Positions 22,491 through 30,920 of a stretch of 64,000 nucleotides of DNA are shown piece after piece. The notes beneath the pieces were generated by a model that saw nothing but the letters and a program-made list of their open reading frames with translations, was not told the DNA's origin and did no database searches. Made by a program: the position numbers and the translations under genes. Location of the stretch: contig NC_084806.1 of the NCBI RefSeq assembly GCF_963583255.1, positions 25,020,735 through 25,084,734 on the forward strand. Direction: 5' to 3'. Source of the DNA: Pyrus communis (taxonomy: Eukaryota > Streptophyta > Magnoliopsida > Rosales > Rosaceae). Position 1 is the first letter of the stretch, and each line of letters begins with the position of its first letter.

Positions 22491-23463
22491 TGTTAACCCT
22501 AAAAACTATCAAGCCTGTGTGGTGTGCGGGCCGAGTAATTAATAAGCTAACTATGTCATTCGGTTATGTGCGAGGCGTGCCAACTAGTCGGCTGAGCTCG
22601 ACCGGGGAGTAAAATGTGTTGATGTTGCGTTGGGCACGCTGCTGACTTCTTGATCTTGCGACTGGGGCCGAGGAAGGAACACGTCTGGGCGTTTAGGTTC
22701 TAGAGTCTGAAGACAAGGTTACCAGTCTTGCCAAGTTCAGGGATCGTTGGCACAGGTTCGGTCACGGTGATTATATTCGTGAAAGTATAAGCATGCCGAA
22801 TTGGCACCAAGCTATACAGACACAAGTACTCGAAAGAGATGTATATCTTGATGGTGAATGTGGTTCGGCCGTCAGAATGCCGAACTCTAAAACTTACTTA
22901 TAAATATCCAATCATAAACAACTCGGCATTCAATGTGTTGAGCCCAATAACTTGTAACACTTCACTTCGCCGAGAAGGCTAATAGGATGACCTCTACTAA
23001 CAAAGACTAGAAAATCCTTGTTGGCCGAGACTTGGATAGGTAATCAGTCGGCCTCGATGCAGTGCTGTTTATCCAAACTGAAGGTGCTCCGTGGTCGGCT
23101 GATTCTGCGGCAACAATGTTGTTTATCCAAACTGAAGATGTTCGGCGGTTGCCTTCACAGTGCTGTTTATCCAAATTGAAGATGTGTTGGTGAAAAAGGA
23201 AAATAAAAATCTCAAGGTTGTTCAGAGATTTTGCGTAGAGCAAGAGTTTGCGCAGGGCAGTTTGTGTGTTGAATTGGAGGGGTTTGAATGATGCACTCCC
23301 CCTATATATATAGTAGTGAACCTACTCCTATCCGAACAAGAGATGTATCTGGACTAAAAATCCCAAATCTAATCTGATTAAGATTCGGCCAATCCTAGTT
23401 CCAATAGGTTTCTAAACCAACACACTTGAGCTCGGCCCAATAATATTATTTTGGGCCCAAAGA
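22491..23463 (-). repeat. Element A 5' LTR (right copy, 973 bp)
   Basis: It begins TGTTAACCCTAAAAAC on the plus strand and ends GGGCCCAAAGA, the final CA having changed to GA. It matches the left LTR but lacks about 200 bp near 23420. A TATATATA tract at about 23310-23320 corresponds to that of the other LTR, and it has the same triplicated TTTATCCAAA motif (23060-23190). Confidence 0.9.
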
Positions 23464-23468
23464 GTACC
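23464..23468. repeat. Target site duplication GTACC, right copy (element A)
   Basis: It is identical to 3247-3251. Immediately after it, the RNase H-like frame continues with ATA CGT GAG. Confidence 0.9.
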
Positions 23469-23636
23469 ATACGTGAGCTCTATAATGTCCCCAGGAGATT
23501 GAAGACTTTCATTGACAATATCAAGAGACTGGAGGGATCTTTTGAGGAGATTGCCTGGAATCATGTTTTCAGAAGGGCCAACTTGGCTGAAGCAATTATG
23601 AGCACTGATTTCCTTTATAACGATCTCTACATTTGG
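23469..23636 (+). pseudogene. RNase H-like (RVT_3) domain pseudogene, piece 2 of 3
   Basis: Fifty-six codons are open in the frame continuing from piece 1 and include FEEIAWNHVFRRANLAEAI, which corresponds to the HVFREANxxAD block near the end of RVT_3 RNase H domains. The usual catalytic Asp at the end of that block appears lost (LAEAI). The piece is cut by the MITE at 23637. Confidence 0.75.
23628..23636. repeat. 9-bp target site duplication TACATTTGG, left copy
   Basis: It is identical to 24620-24628. Nine bases is the typical duplication length of Mutator-superfamily transposons. Confidence 0.88.
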
Positions 23637-23720
23637 AGAAAAACTTGCGCGGGGCTTTGCTTGCCACTGGACTTTGCTGAGTGGCACTACAACCCACTCA
23701 AAACTCACCACATGGCCAAT

Positions 23721-23758
<38 letters not shown>

Positions 23759-24619
23759 TTAAAGCTCCCATAATTATTTTTTTACTAATTATTATACACT
23801 ATAAGATTAATCTAATAGTTAATTTTTTTTTTCCTCTTAGATATGCATTTGAGTGTTTATATTGGAATGCCTTTTAACGCTCTGCTAAGTAACTGAGCTT
23901 TTTGTAATAATTCAAGTATCTTTTGGAGCAATCAATTATGAAGAAGCACCATAGTTAGGCAGTCTCCCACAACATCAAGAAGAGGCAAAATACTGTTTCC
24001 ATGATTCTGGAGTTAAATTAGATGTCTGCTTTACAATGATAAAAAATATAATAGTTGTGAAACAGTATTTTGTGTAAAATATGGATATGTAATCTTTTTT
24101 TTTTTTTTGTAGCATCGATCATTTTGACCAAAGGGCATTTCAACGAGACATTTGGAAATTGATAGGTCGTCTTTGTTATGTTCCTTAAATTAGCTATTGT
24201 CATAATACTTGATTCAAATATTGTTATTCAAGTATAAATGCTTTCGTAGTAAACCGAATTATTACATTTATAGCAGGAAATGAAATCCCACATCCGTTGT
24301 GCTATTATTCAAGCATAAACATCTGCCTCCATTTTGTTGCCCTTGTGACCATATTTTTATGAAGAAAGAAAAAACACAAAGTAGGAAAGAAGACGATAGA
24401 GAAACTTTGGGAAGAAATTAAAAGAAGAGAGAGAAGAGGGAAAAAAATGAACCACTAATTAAATTTTATGATATATATTAATTAGTAGGAAAAATAATTA
24501 TAAGAGTTTTAAATATAAAAGATTATATTTAAGATTTGCCATGTGGCAAGTTTTGATTGAATTGTAGTGCCACTCAGTAACGTTCAGTGGCAAGTAAAGC
24601 CTCACACAAATTTTTCTCT
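23637..24619. mobile_element. Mutator-type MITE with ~100-bp terminal inverted repeats
   Basis: The left end AGAAAAACTTGCGCGGGGC and the reverse complement of the right end AGAGAAAAATTTGTGTGAGG start long imperfect inverted repeats of about 90-100 bp (23637-23730 and 24525-24619; both contain TTGCCACT and GAGTGGCACTACAA). The 983-bp element has no transposase, is AT-rich, carries a (TA)n tract at 23724-23754, and is flanked by a perfect 9-bp duplication. It inserted in the RNase H-like frame, which resumes after it. Confidence 0.85.
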
Positions 24620-24628
24620 TACATTTGG

Positions 24629-24721
24629 GATAGATCTCTTCCCCAAACCGCTCGATGCGCTCAACAAGCGTTTTTATTCGATTGTACGCAAACTGGTTCG
24701 TTCAGAGGTCATTCCCTTTAA
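24629..24721 (+). pseudogene. RNase H-like (RVT_3) domain pseudogene, piece 3 of 3
   Basis: Thirty codons in frame with piece 2 (YIW continuing to DRSLPQTAR) end at TAA 24719-24721. The ending ...AFLFDCTQTGSFRGHSL fits the usual C-terminus of these proteins, such as LFDxxG...RGFSL. All three pieces join without a frameshift or stop. Confidence 0.7.
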
Positions 24722-25089
24722 TACATGCTCTTTTTCATAAAATAAATAAATTAAAAAAAATTAAAAATAAAAACGTTCAGTTGGACAAAAAACAAAAAAG
24801 TATAATTGAACGGAAGTGCCACAGCAAAGTTGTTTTCCTCGGTAACACCACTTGCTCTCTTAATTGAGACTCATGTCTCTACCTTGTTTTCAATGGATTA
24901 AACTTGTCACCTTCTCAAAGATAAGATCAACCTCTCTTTCTCTCTCTCTCTCTTTCTCTGTGAATAAACACATATATAAACATTATACAATATACAATGC
25001 GCATATATTTGTCCTGCTGTGCTCTCAAAGGGCAAGGAGGAGAAGACTCGTCCTCGTCCTCCTCCATCATCCACTGACTGGATCTCCAT
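24722..25089. other. No gene seen; CT microsatellite
   Basis: AT-rich sequence with a CT-rich microsatellite at about 24932-24960. Toward 25090 it merges into the LTR-like end of the next element, whose left edge I cannot place. Confidence 0.4.
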
Positions 25090-26935
25090 AGTTTGAGCGC
25101 AAAAGACTTTTGGCTTTAATCTTAGGTGTTATTATTTCGTAGGTGCGTTCTCATCAAAGGAGAAGACGGCGGAAATTTGCATCCACAAATTGGTGCTTTC
25201 ATTGAGAGTCTTGATTCACACGCTCAAAGAAGACTCTCTCATTCAAAGTTTCTTATTTCTCGTTCATTCTTAGATTTTTCGTACGTTCTTATTCTTAGAA
25301 TTTTTTTATAAAGTTCTTTGAATAAACGTAAAAGAAAAGTACAATGACTAGAAATTCGGAAACCACAATGCACGGAACTTCCTACGTTCAAGGATTTGGA
25401 CCAAGTGATGGAGATTAAGGGATAGCCATACCACGACCACCCACGAGGCTCAATGCGATGGCGAGTCGAGTGGTACCACCCCCATGGGGCAACACCGAGA
25501 CTATGCCAACAGCAGTAGCCATCGTGGTAGCTCACGGTGAGACCCAAGCCCACAGTGAAGGCATCACCTTGTAGCCGTAAGCCCAAGCCTATGCCACCTT
25601 GCAGCAGCGAGCCCAGGCATACACTATAAAGGAGCCTAGCGCAAGCAGCCCCAAGCTGCAGTCGTAGCTGCCAAAGCCATGGCCCAAAATATGCAGGCCC
25701 AGGATGTTGTACAGGCCCAAGATACGCCAAGTGGAGCCCAGTGCCCAAGTGCTCCAGCGGCCTAACCCGCACCTACTGTTCAACCCATGTCGATGACCTG
25801 ACCCGCTTCCACGATCCAACCCAGGGTCTAGCCCACTATCGTGGCCCTCCTAGCAACCCAAATCGGTCCAAGACCGGTTCAACAATCCCTGCATCAGATT
25901 TCTGGACCGACGATTGAACCGAGGGTATTTTCACCCTATTTCTCCACAGGTTTGACATATCCCAATGCAAGTCCATTACATTTCCACTATTCAAGGAGAC
26001 GCATACCATCTAAGCTCTTCGAACCTAAATGGCGAACAACACTTGTGTCGACAAGTCATAGAGTTGACAAGTGCCTTCGCATAGCAGACGACCTTGGTGA
26101 ATTAGTTCTTGCAGCATGCCGAGATGCAGCGTGCCCCAGATGAGGTGTCTCGAAGTAGGACAAGGGTAGACAACGAACCTCTCCAGCAATGTCTCGGCAA
26201 ACAGCCACTCGACTAGTCACGAATCGAGCGTTCTGGTAGTGTACACTCCCAACTGGGCACCCGAGACAACATATACTCTTGTCTTAGCGCGCAGAGGAGG
26301 ATGCGCTCTTGGTTAGGCCCATGGATGAGCATACATTCACAGTTAGGGCCACACTCCGATAATTAACATGAACAACCTTCCAGGCAAAGTGCTCATTCGT
26401 TGCTTGGCCCTCGATGAGCATCCTCCACCTTACATTGGAGTAGGCAACACGACGGACGGAGAGAAGCAGTTACTTAATCCGGCTCAAGTTCAACCAGTAG
26501 CCTGTGAGAAACTCGCTCGCATGTTAAGAACATATCACATGCATCGTAGTCGCGACATAGACAAACCTAACACATGGAAGAGAAGCCTAGACCAGTAGGT
26601 CAAGATAGGGGGCAACTAAGAGCTCCGCTACCCCAATAAAGGCAAATTTAGGAAGAAGTAGAGAGGCTCCTGACTGAGCGATTATGCGATTTACAAATTA
26701 ACAAGGTCACTGACGAGGCCCGACGACGGGACAAGACCAACATAAACAGATCACTCTTCACGGACGAGTTCAAGCAAGTAGAGCCTTCACATAAATTTAG
26801 CATGCCACATTTCACACCATTCAAAGGAGATGAAGACCCAAAAAAGGCACTTAAAACACTACCGAAGAGCAATGATCCTCTATCGAAACAACAACACTCT
26901 CATGTGCAAAATATTCACCATCATTTTACAAGGTA
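25090..26935 (+). mobile_element. E-2: truncated relative of element E (LTR end, primer site, leader, gag)
   Basis: AAATTTGCATC followed by ACAAATTGGTGCTTTCATTG (about 25175-25205) matches the LTR end and primer site of element E at 30350-30380. A leader follows, then ATG at 25344 with YVQGFGP as in element E at 30520. The Gln/Ala-rich segment (25540-25790) and the gag block FKGDED (about 26820) parallel 30720-30920 and 42900. Many stops are present. The element ends at about 26935, where an inverted protease piece begins. Confidence 0.78.
25344..26935 (+). pseudogene. E-2 gag, decayed
   Basis: It starts with ATG at 25344 (NSETTMHGTSYVQGFGP), stops early at GGAGATTAAGG, and is recognisable again at 26730-26935 (the KFSMPHFTPFKGDEDP block, cf. 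KFSPLHFTLFKGDEDS at 42870). In the last 100 bases similarity to E is clear at DNA level, but frames shift. Nonfunctional. Confidence 0.72.
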
Positions 26936-27206
26936 AGGCTTAATGTTGTCGATGGCAGACGAGGTGTGTCTATTGAATCTGGTGAGTACCTCCACTCGGC
27001 GTATGATTGTGTTTTCTAAGCCCATCTTTTGAATTACTAAGAGCTGAAGTAGGTTGATCGCACTTCCTTTGTCAACCATCATTTTGTCAACTATAGCATG
27101 GGTTAGTTGGACATATAGCATTAATGCGTCATTGTGTGGATAGTCGATGCCTTCAGCATTCTACTCGGTGAAGCAACCGATGGGTCCAAGTTGCGTGCGA
27201 CGGTGA
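26936..27206 (-). pseudogene. Inverted protease fragment of the E family
   Basis: The minus strand reads YVQLTHAIVDKMMVDKGSAIN, then MGLENTIIRRVEVLTRF. This parallels VQLAHTIINRIMVDNDSSVN ... MGLENIIKGKTEVLIGF on the plus strand at 44130-44270. So protease sequence lies head-to-head against gag of the same family. The gag-side junction is at about 26935, at or near an AAGGT(G/A)AGGC match. Confidence 0.75.
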
Positions 27207-28524
27207 AAATGTTTTCTAAAAATATGAGGATGTTCCTGAGGTTGAGTATATCACATTGGTGTATTCATACACCCCATTTGAGCATTGTATGAGAAGTTAT
27301 TTCTTAAGGCTGGTTATGTGTTTTAAAATTAACATTTTTATAATTGTTTCGCATATAGGTGATACCTATCCCGAGGACGAGCGTGGTCACTCGAGGCAAG
27401 GGGGTTACGACCCTTCCACATACCAGTGAGTGGGCTTTTGGTTTTCCGTATATACCTATATACTTATACTTTTCCCAGAAAGTGAAATGAAACGTTTATT
27501 CGTTTATATGCCATGCATTATATTGCCGTTTGTTTATGCATTGTTAGTTGCATATATATATATATGTATGTTTGGTGCTGCGGACGCACATGTAAGTGCC
27601 AGGTGAGTGTGATTTATGTTTATGTTCAGTAGTGTTTTGAGATGCATAGAGAGCTCATAACCTGCACCCCGGTGTTAGTGCTCCCGCCCAGAGTTGGGCA
27701 CAGTCCTTCACGTGATGTTCACCTCCCGCACCACACGCTCATCTTGGATCCAAGTTAGGTGCACAGTCCTGTCGTACAGACCACTTTAGGTGGTTCCGAC
27801 TCGTAGGTGACCCGCGATTATTCGTCCAGCCTTCACGTGATCGTAGCACTTGAGCGTACTTATATTACACCCAGGCTTGTCGTACAGACCACTTTAGGTG
27901 GTTCCGACTCGTGTGCAGGTCTAGTTAGTGAGATGGAGATTTGAGCTCTAGATTCAGCCGTACAGGTCACGTTAGGTGACTCCGGCTGACAGATCATATG
28001 GCATTGATGTGATATTACCTGAGCATTTGCATTTTTACTTCGAGGTTCTGGCATAGCATATTTTCCGAGCATGATTTATATATATATGTATATTATATTT
28101 TCTGGGAAGTATACAGGTTTTACGGCGAGGGGTTAGAACTTGTTTATGAAATGGTTTTTGAAAAGCTTGTTTTTGCCCACTCACACTTTTGTTTTGCGCC
28201 CCTCCAGGTTCTAGTTGGCTAGCACGTTTGGTGGCTTCCCTGAGGATTTTCCCCGGCATATCTGACAGACTATCACCCGTGTAGGACCACCATCGGGTGT
28301 GCTTTTGTAGTGTTGTTTTCTCCCGGACTGCATTAGGTCGTCGTGCTCTGAACTTTGTGTTTACACTTACGCTTGCACATGTTTGTTGTTACTTGTGTAA
28401 AGCTGGTTTTTATTTATTCGTACTATTATTTTTATTATTATTTTATTAGCTTCCGCACTGTGCACATGGTTACGTCACTTCCACGTGACGGCTAGCATGC
28501 CCTGATCTCGATCGGGGTGTGTCA
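27207..28524 (+). repeat. Element X-family LTR, 5'-truncated
   Basis: It matches the reverse complement of 9797 to about 11010 and ends GGGGTGTGTCA at 28524. It starts abruptly next to the inverted protease piece, so the LTR 5' end is missing. It includes three well-kept stem-loop modules (27771-27988). No gene inside. Confidence 0.82.
27771..27988 (+). repeat. Three stem-loop modules in the truncated X LTR
   Basis: Modules 27771-27800 and 27879-27908 pair GTCG/CGAC outside and ACCAC/GTGGT inside around loop TTTAG. Module 27955-27988 pairs CAGCCG/CGGCTG outside and GTCAC/GTGAC inside around GTTAG. Both stems change together between modules. Confidence 0.8.
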
Positions 28525-28595
28525 GTTTACTATCAGAGCCTAACACTGGTCGCGTGTGTGCCGACGAGGACGTCAGGCCCCTAAGGGGGGTGGAT
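28525..28595 (+). other. Cassandra-type internal domain (primer site to polypurine tract)
   Basis: This 71-bp stretch begins GTTTACTATCAGAGCC, a mutated initiator-Met primer site (normally TGGTATCAGAGC), and ends with the purine tract AAGGGGGGTGGAT directly before a Cassandra LTR. Cassandra elements have just such a tiny non-coding interior. Unexpectedly, its left neighbour is an X-family LTR, not a Cassandra LTR. Confidence 0.75.
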
Positions 28596-28879
28596 TGTGA
28601 CATCCCACATCGCCCAGGGGAATGATCCTTATATGTATATTCTCATCTCTACCTAGCACGAGGCTTTTTGGGAGCTCACTGGCTTCGGGTTCCGTAGGAA
28701 CTCCGAAGTTAAGCGAGAAAAGGGCTAGAGCAATCCCATGATGGGTGACCCACTGGGAAGTTGCTCGTGAGTTCCCAGAAACAAAACCGTGAGGGAATGG
28801 TAAGCCCAAAACGGACAATATCGTGCTACGGTGGTAGAGCAGGCCCGGGAAGTGATTCGCCCCGGACTGGGATGTGACA
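28596..28879 (+). mobile_element. Cassandra TRIM 3' LTR carrying 5S rRNA-derived sequence
   Basis: It begins TGTGACATCCCACATCGCCC and ends GGGATGTGACA. The middle (about 28682-28770) is 5S rRNA-like, with the A-box-like AAGTTAAGCG (28706-28715) and C-box-like GATGGGTGACC...CTGGGAAGT (about 28739-28761). A 5S-bearing LTR of under 300 bp is the definition of Cassandra, a non-autonomous TRIM thought to be transcribed by RNA polymerase III. I see no 5-bp duplication. Confidence 0.9.
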
Positions 28880-29799
28880 ACACATCATACATAAAACAAT
28901 TTGGACCTATATGAATTTTTAGTAATGTAATAGGAAATTATTAATTTATATATTTGAGGGACCTATATGAATGTTTAATGTTGTATTATTTTAAAAAATT
29001 AACTGATTACTAATTTAACACGTTTTTTCCAAGTCGGGGCCGGCCAAAAATAAATTAATTAATCAAGGTTATTAATTTATCAGATATTAAATTATTAAAG
29101 TTCTACTGTATACTTGATAATAGATGAAATAAAAACATTGTACGTAATTTTTTTTTTTTTTTTAAAGAGGTATTTAAGTTTTCAAATTTTAGCTAAAAAG
29201 TTATCAATATAATTCATATTCGACTAAAATCTAATTACAGTTTTAACAGATGTGGCAGTGGCAACATATATGACAAAAAGATTCATGTCGGCTGTCGTAG
29301 TTCAAACGAATAAATGTAGTCTGGTTGGCGGAGACCATGCAGGCATGCAGGCATGCAGGCATGATGCATGTGTTCATATACAAAAAGAACAGATCAGGCA
29401 TATTTATTAAACCACGAGTATAAATACCAACAAATCAATTAGAATAATAATAACAATAATAAAAGGTGATAAATTATTATATTATTACCAGCGAATTTGA
29501 AAGTAAGATGGCCGTCAAGAGCAAGAAAACAAATGGGTAGTTTGGAACTTAAAATGAGGTCATCGTCTCCCTCTCCTCTTTGAACAAATTGGAAAGCTGC
29601 AGTTGTTTTGTCTCTACATGCAGAAAAAGTAGATGATAAATCCACACACCTTTACGCCTTTATGCTAGGGTCCCCTTGTTCCAGTCACATCTGCCTTTTC
29701 TTGGAATGAAAACAAAATACCCAACCACTATCCCTCTCTTTCCTTTCACCACCTCCCAGAACAGATAATCCCTTATTTATTTTATTTCTATTTATATTC
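28880..29799. other. AT-rich spacer without supported gene
   Basis: It contains poly-T at about 29148-29163 and a short CATGCAGG tandem at about 29337-29366. On the minus strand, 29480-29645 is a 50-residue open stretch (KTTAAFQFVQRGEGDDD) that could be an exon relic, but I cannot assign it. Two partial repeats of GGACCTATATGAAT lie at about 28904 and 28958. Confidence 0.4.
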
Positions 29800-30363
29800 T
29801 GTGTAGAACTTAAAATAATCTTAAAAATTTTAGAGATGGCATATTGATTTTTGCTCAAGAAAGACAAAATTATCCTCATTAAATGAGCTGACTTCTTAGA
29901 TTTTTTCACAAGCAGCTCAGCACCTTTGAAGGTCAAAACAGCTAAATGCGATTGCCCATAGCTAACCTGCTCATGACAAAAAAAAAGTTAAAGTATTAAA
30001 AATAAGGATTAATTACTCAAATTCTATCTTTAATACATTCCCAATTGAAGATTGACTTCATTCAAGTAAATAATCCTCATTTAAATCAATTTGAGATATT
30101 TACACCATTATCTCAAGATTTTATTTCCTATTTAATATTTTGAGAATATTCTCTCCATAAATCTTCATCTCTACCAAATTTCGGTAAGCTTTTACTACCC
30201 CTAAAAGCTCTAAATGCTTACTCTTTTTTAGAGAAACTAACATAGGCATCGGAGATCTATTGGCCTAAGCCCCCTCGTGTGAGGCTTAGGTCCTTGATTA
30301 AAGATGTTGATTCTTTTGCAAGTGCATTTTCGTCAAAGCTAGAGACGGCAAAAATTTGCATCA
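29800..30363 (+). repeat. Element E 5' LTR (564 bp)
   Basis: It begins TGTGTAGAACTTAAAATAATC and ends TTTGCATCA before the primer site. It matches 56048-56346 through blocks such as TTTTTGCTCAAGAAA, AAAAATAAGGATTA and GAAGATTGACT. The left edge is set by the 3' LTR start TGTGGAGCC. Confidence 0.78.
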
Positions 30364-30385
30364 ACAAATTGGTGTTTTCATTAAG
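30364..30385 (+). other. Element E primer binding site region
   Basis: ACAAATTGGTGTTTTCATTA follows the LTR end and matches ACAAATTGGTGCTTTCATTG in E-2. Such a TTGGTGCTTTCATTGAGAG motif follows LTRs in several plant Gypsy families. No tRNA assigned. Confidence 0.55.
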
Positions 30386-30519
30386 AGCTTATTGAAATAC
30401 TCGAAGAAACCTCTTGCATTTTGTTTCTTGAATTTTCTATTACGTTGAATTTTTCATACGTCATATCAATTAATTTTCCCCAGAAAAGTTTCTTGATCAA
30501 TCCTTGGAGAAAGGATACA

Positions 30520-30920
30520 ATGGTAGGAAATTCGGAAATCACGATGAACGAAACCCCGTACGTACAAGGATTTGGACCAGAGAGTGGAGACGAGGACATA
30601 GCCCCTAGATGGCGATCATCAAGGCTTAACGCATTGGCGAGAGGAGCCTCATCGGCACAGAGCCGCACCATCACAATTGCCACGAACCAGCAGCAGGGCA
30701 ACGAAGCCACGGCCTAAGCAGCAGCACCGTTTCTTTGCAACGACCCAATCCTCAAAATCCTGGGCCTCTTGCCCAGGTCTATTCCATAACCCATGGACAT
30801 GCAGCCCAAGCCCTCCAAGCCATAAGCCAAGCCCAGGAGGCCCAAGCCATCAGCCAGGCAACCCAAGCTGCAGCAGTTGGAGCCCAACTTCCAGCCCAAG
30901 CAACCACGACCCAAGCTCGG
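30520..30920 (+). pseudogene. Element E gag, N-terminal part
   Basis: It starts at ATG 30520 (NSEITMNETPYVQGFGPESG), in the same position and context as the E-2 start. The frame reaches TAA at 30715-30717; another frame (30735-30920) continues with a Gln/Ala-rich low-complexity segment. It is cut at 30920 by Athila-1; sequence resumes at 41787 after the CTCGG duplication. Confidence 0.75.
30916..30920. repeat. Target site duplication CTCGG, left copy (Athila-1)
   Basis: It is identical to 41787-41791 and directly abuts the LTR terminus TGATGCG. The perfect match fits a recent insertion. Confidence 0.93.

Larger units (their letters stand above)
3252..23463 (-). mobile_element. Element A: Tat-lineage Ty3/Gypsy retrotransposon with antisense PMD gene and nested insertion
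   Basis: Two related LTRs (3252-4421 and 22491-23463) in direct orientation flank gag, protease, reverse transcriptase with two RNase H-like domains, and integrase, all on the minus strand. A second RNase H after the RT-linked one is characteristic of the Tat lineage. The element is bounded by the 5-bp duplication GTACC and interrupts an RNase H-like reading frame. It carries a plant-mobile-domain gene on the opposite strand between integrase and 3' LTR, and element X at 4699-11666. Many stops, frameshifts and lost catalytic residues show it is dead and fairly old. Confidence 0.92.

Noticed and set aside
23724..23754. (TA)n tract as a possible promoter
   Set aside because: A simple dinucleotide repeat inside the MITE, with no gene downstream.
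28525..28545. tRNA-like TATCAGAGC sequence
   Set aside because: It is a retroelement primer binding site complementary to a tRNA 3' end, not a tRNA gene.
28682..28770. 5S rRNA-like sequence
   Set aside because: It is the 5S-derived part of a Cassandra LTR, with substitutions and Cassandra flanks, not a 5S gene.
29337..29366. CATGCAGG tandem repeat as a CRISPR-like or regulatory array
   Set aside because: Only about three to four short contiguous units without spacers; an ordinary microsatellite.
29439..29645. Minus-strand 68-codon frame in the spacer
   Set aside because: It could be an exon relic, but no family is recognised and half of it is a Leu/Ile run from AT-rich DNA.
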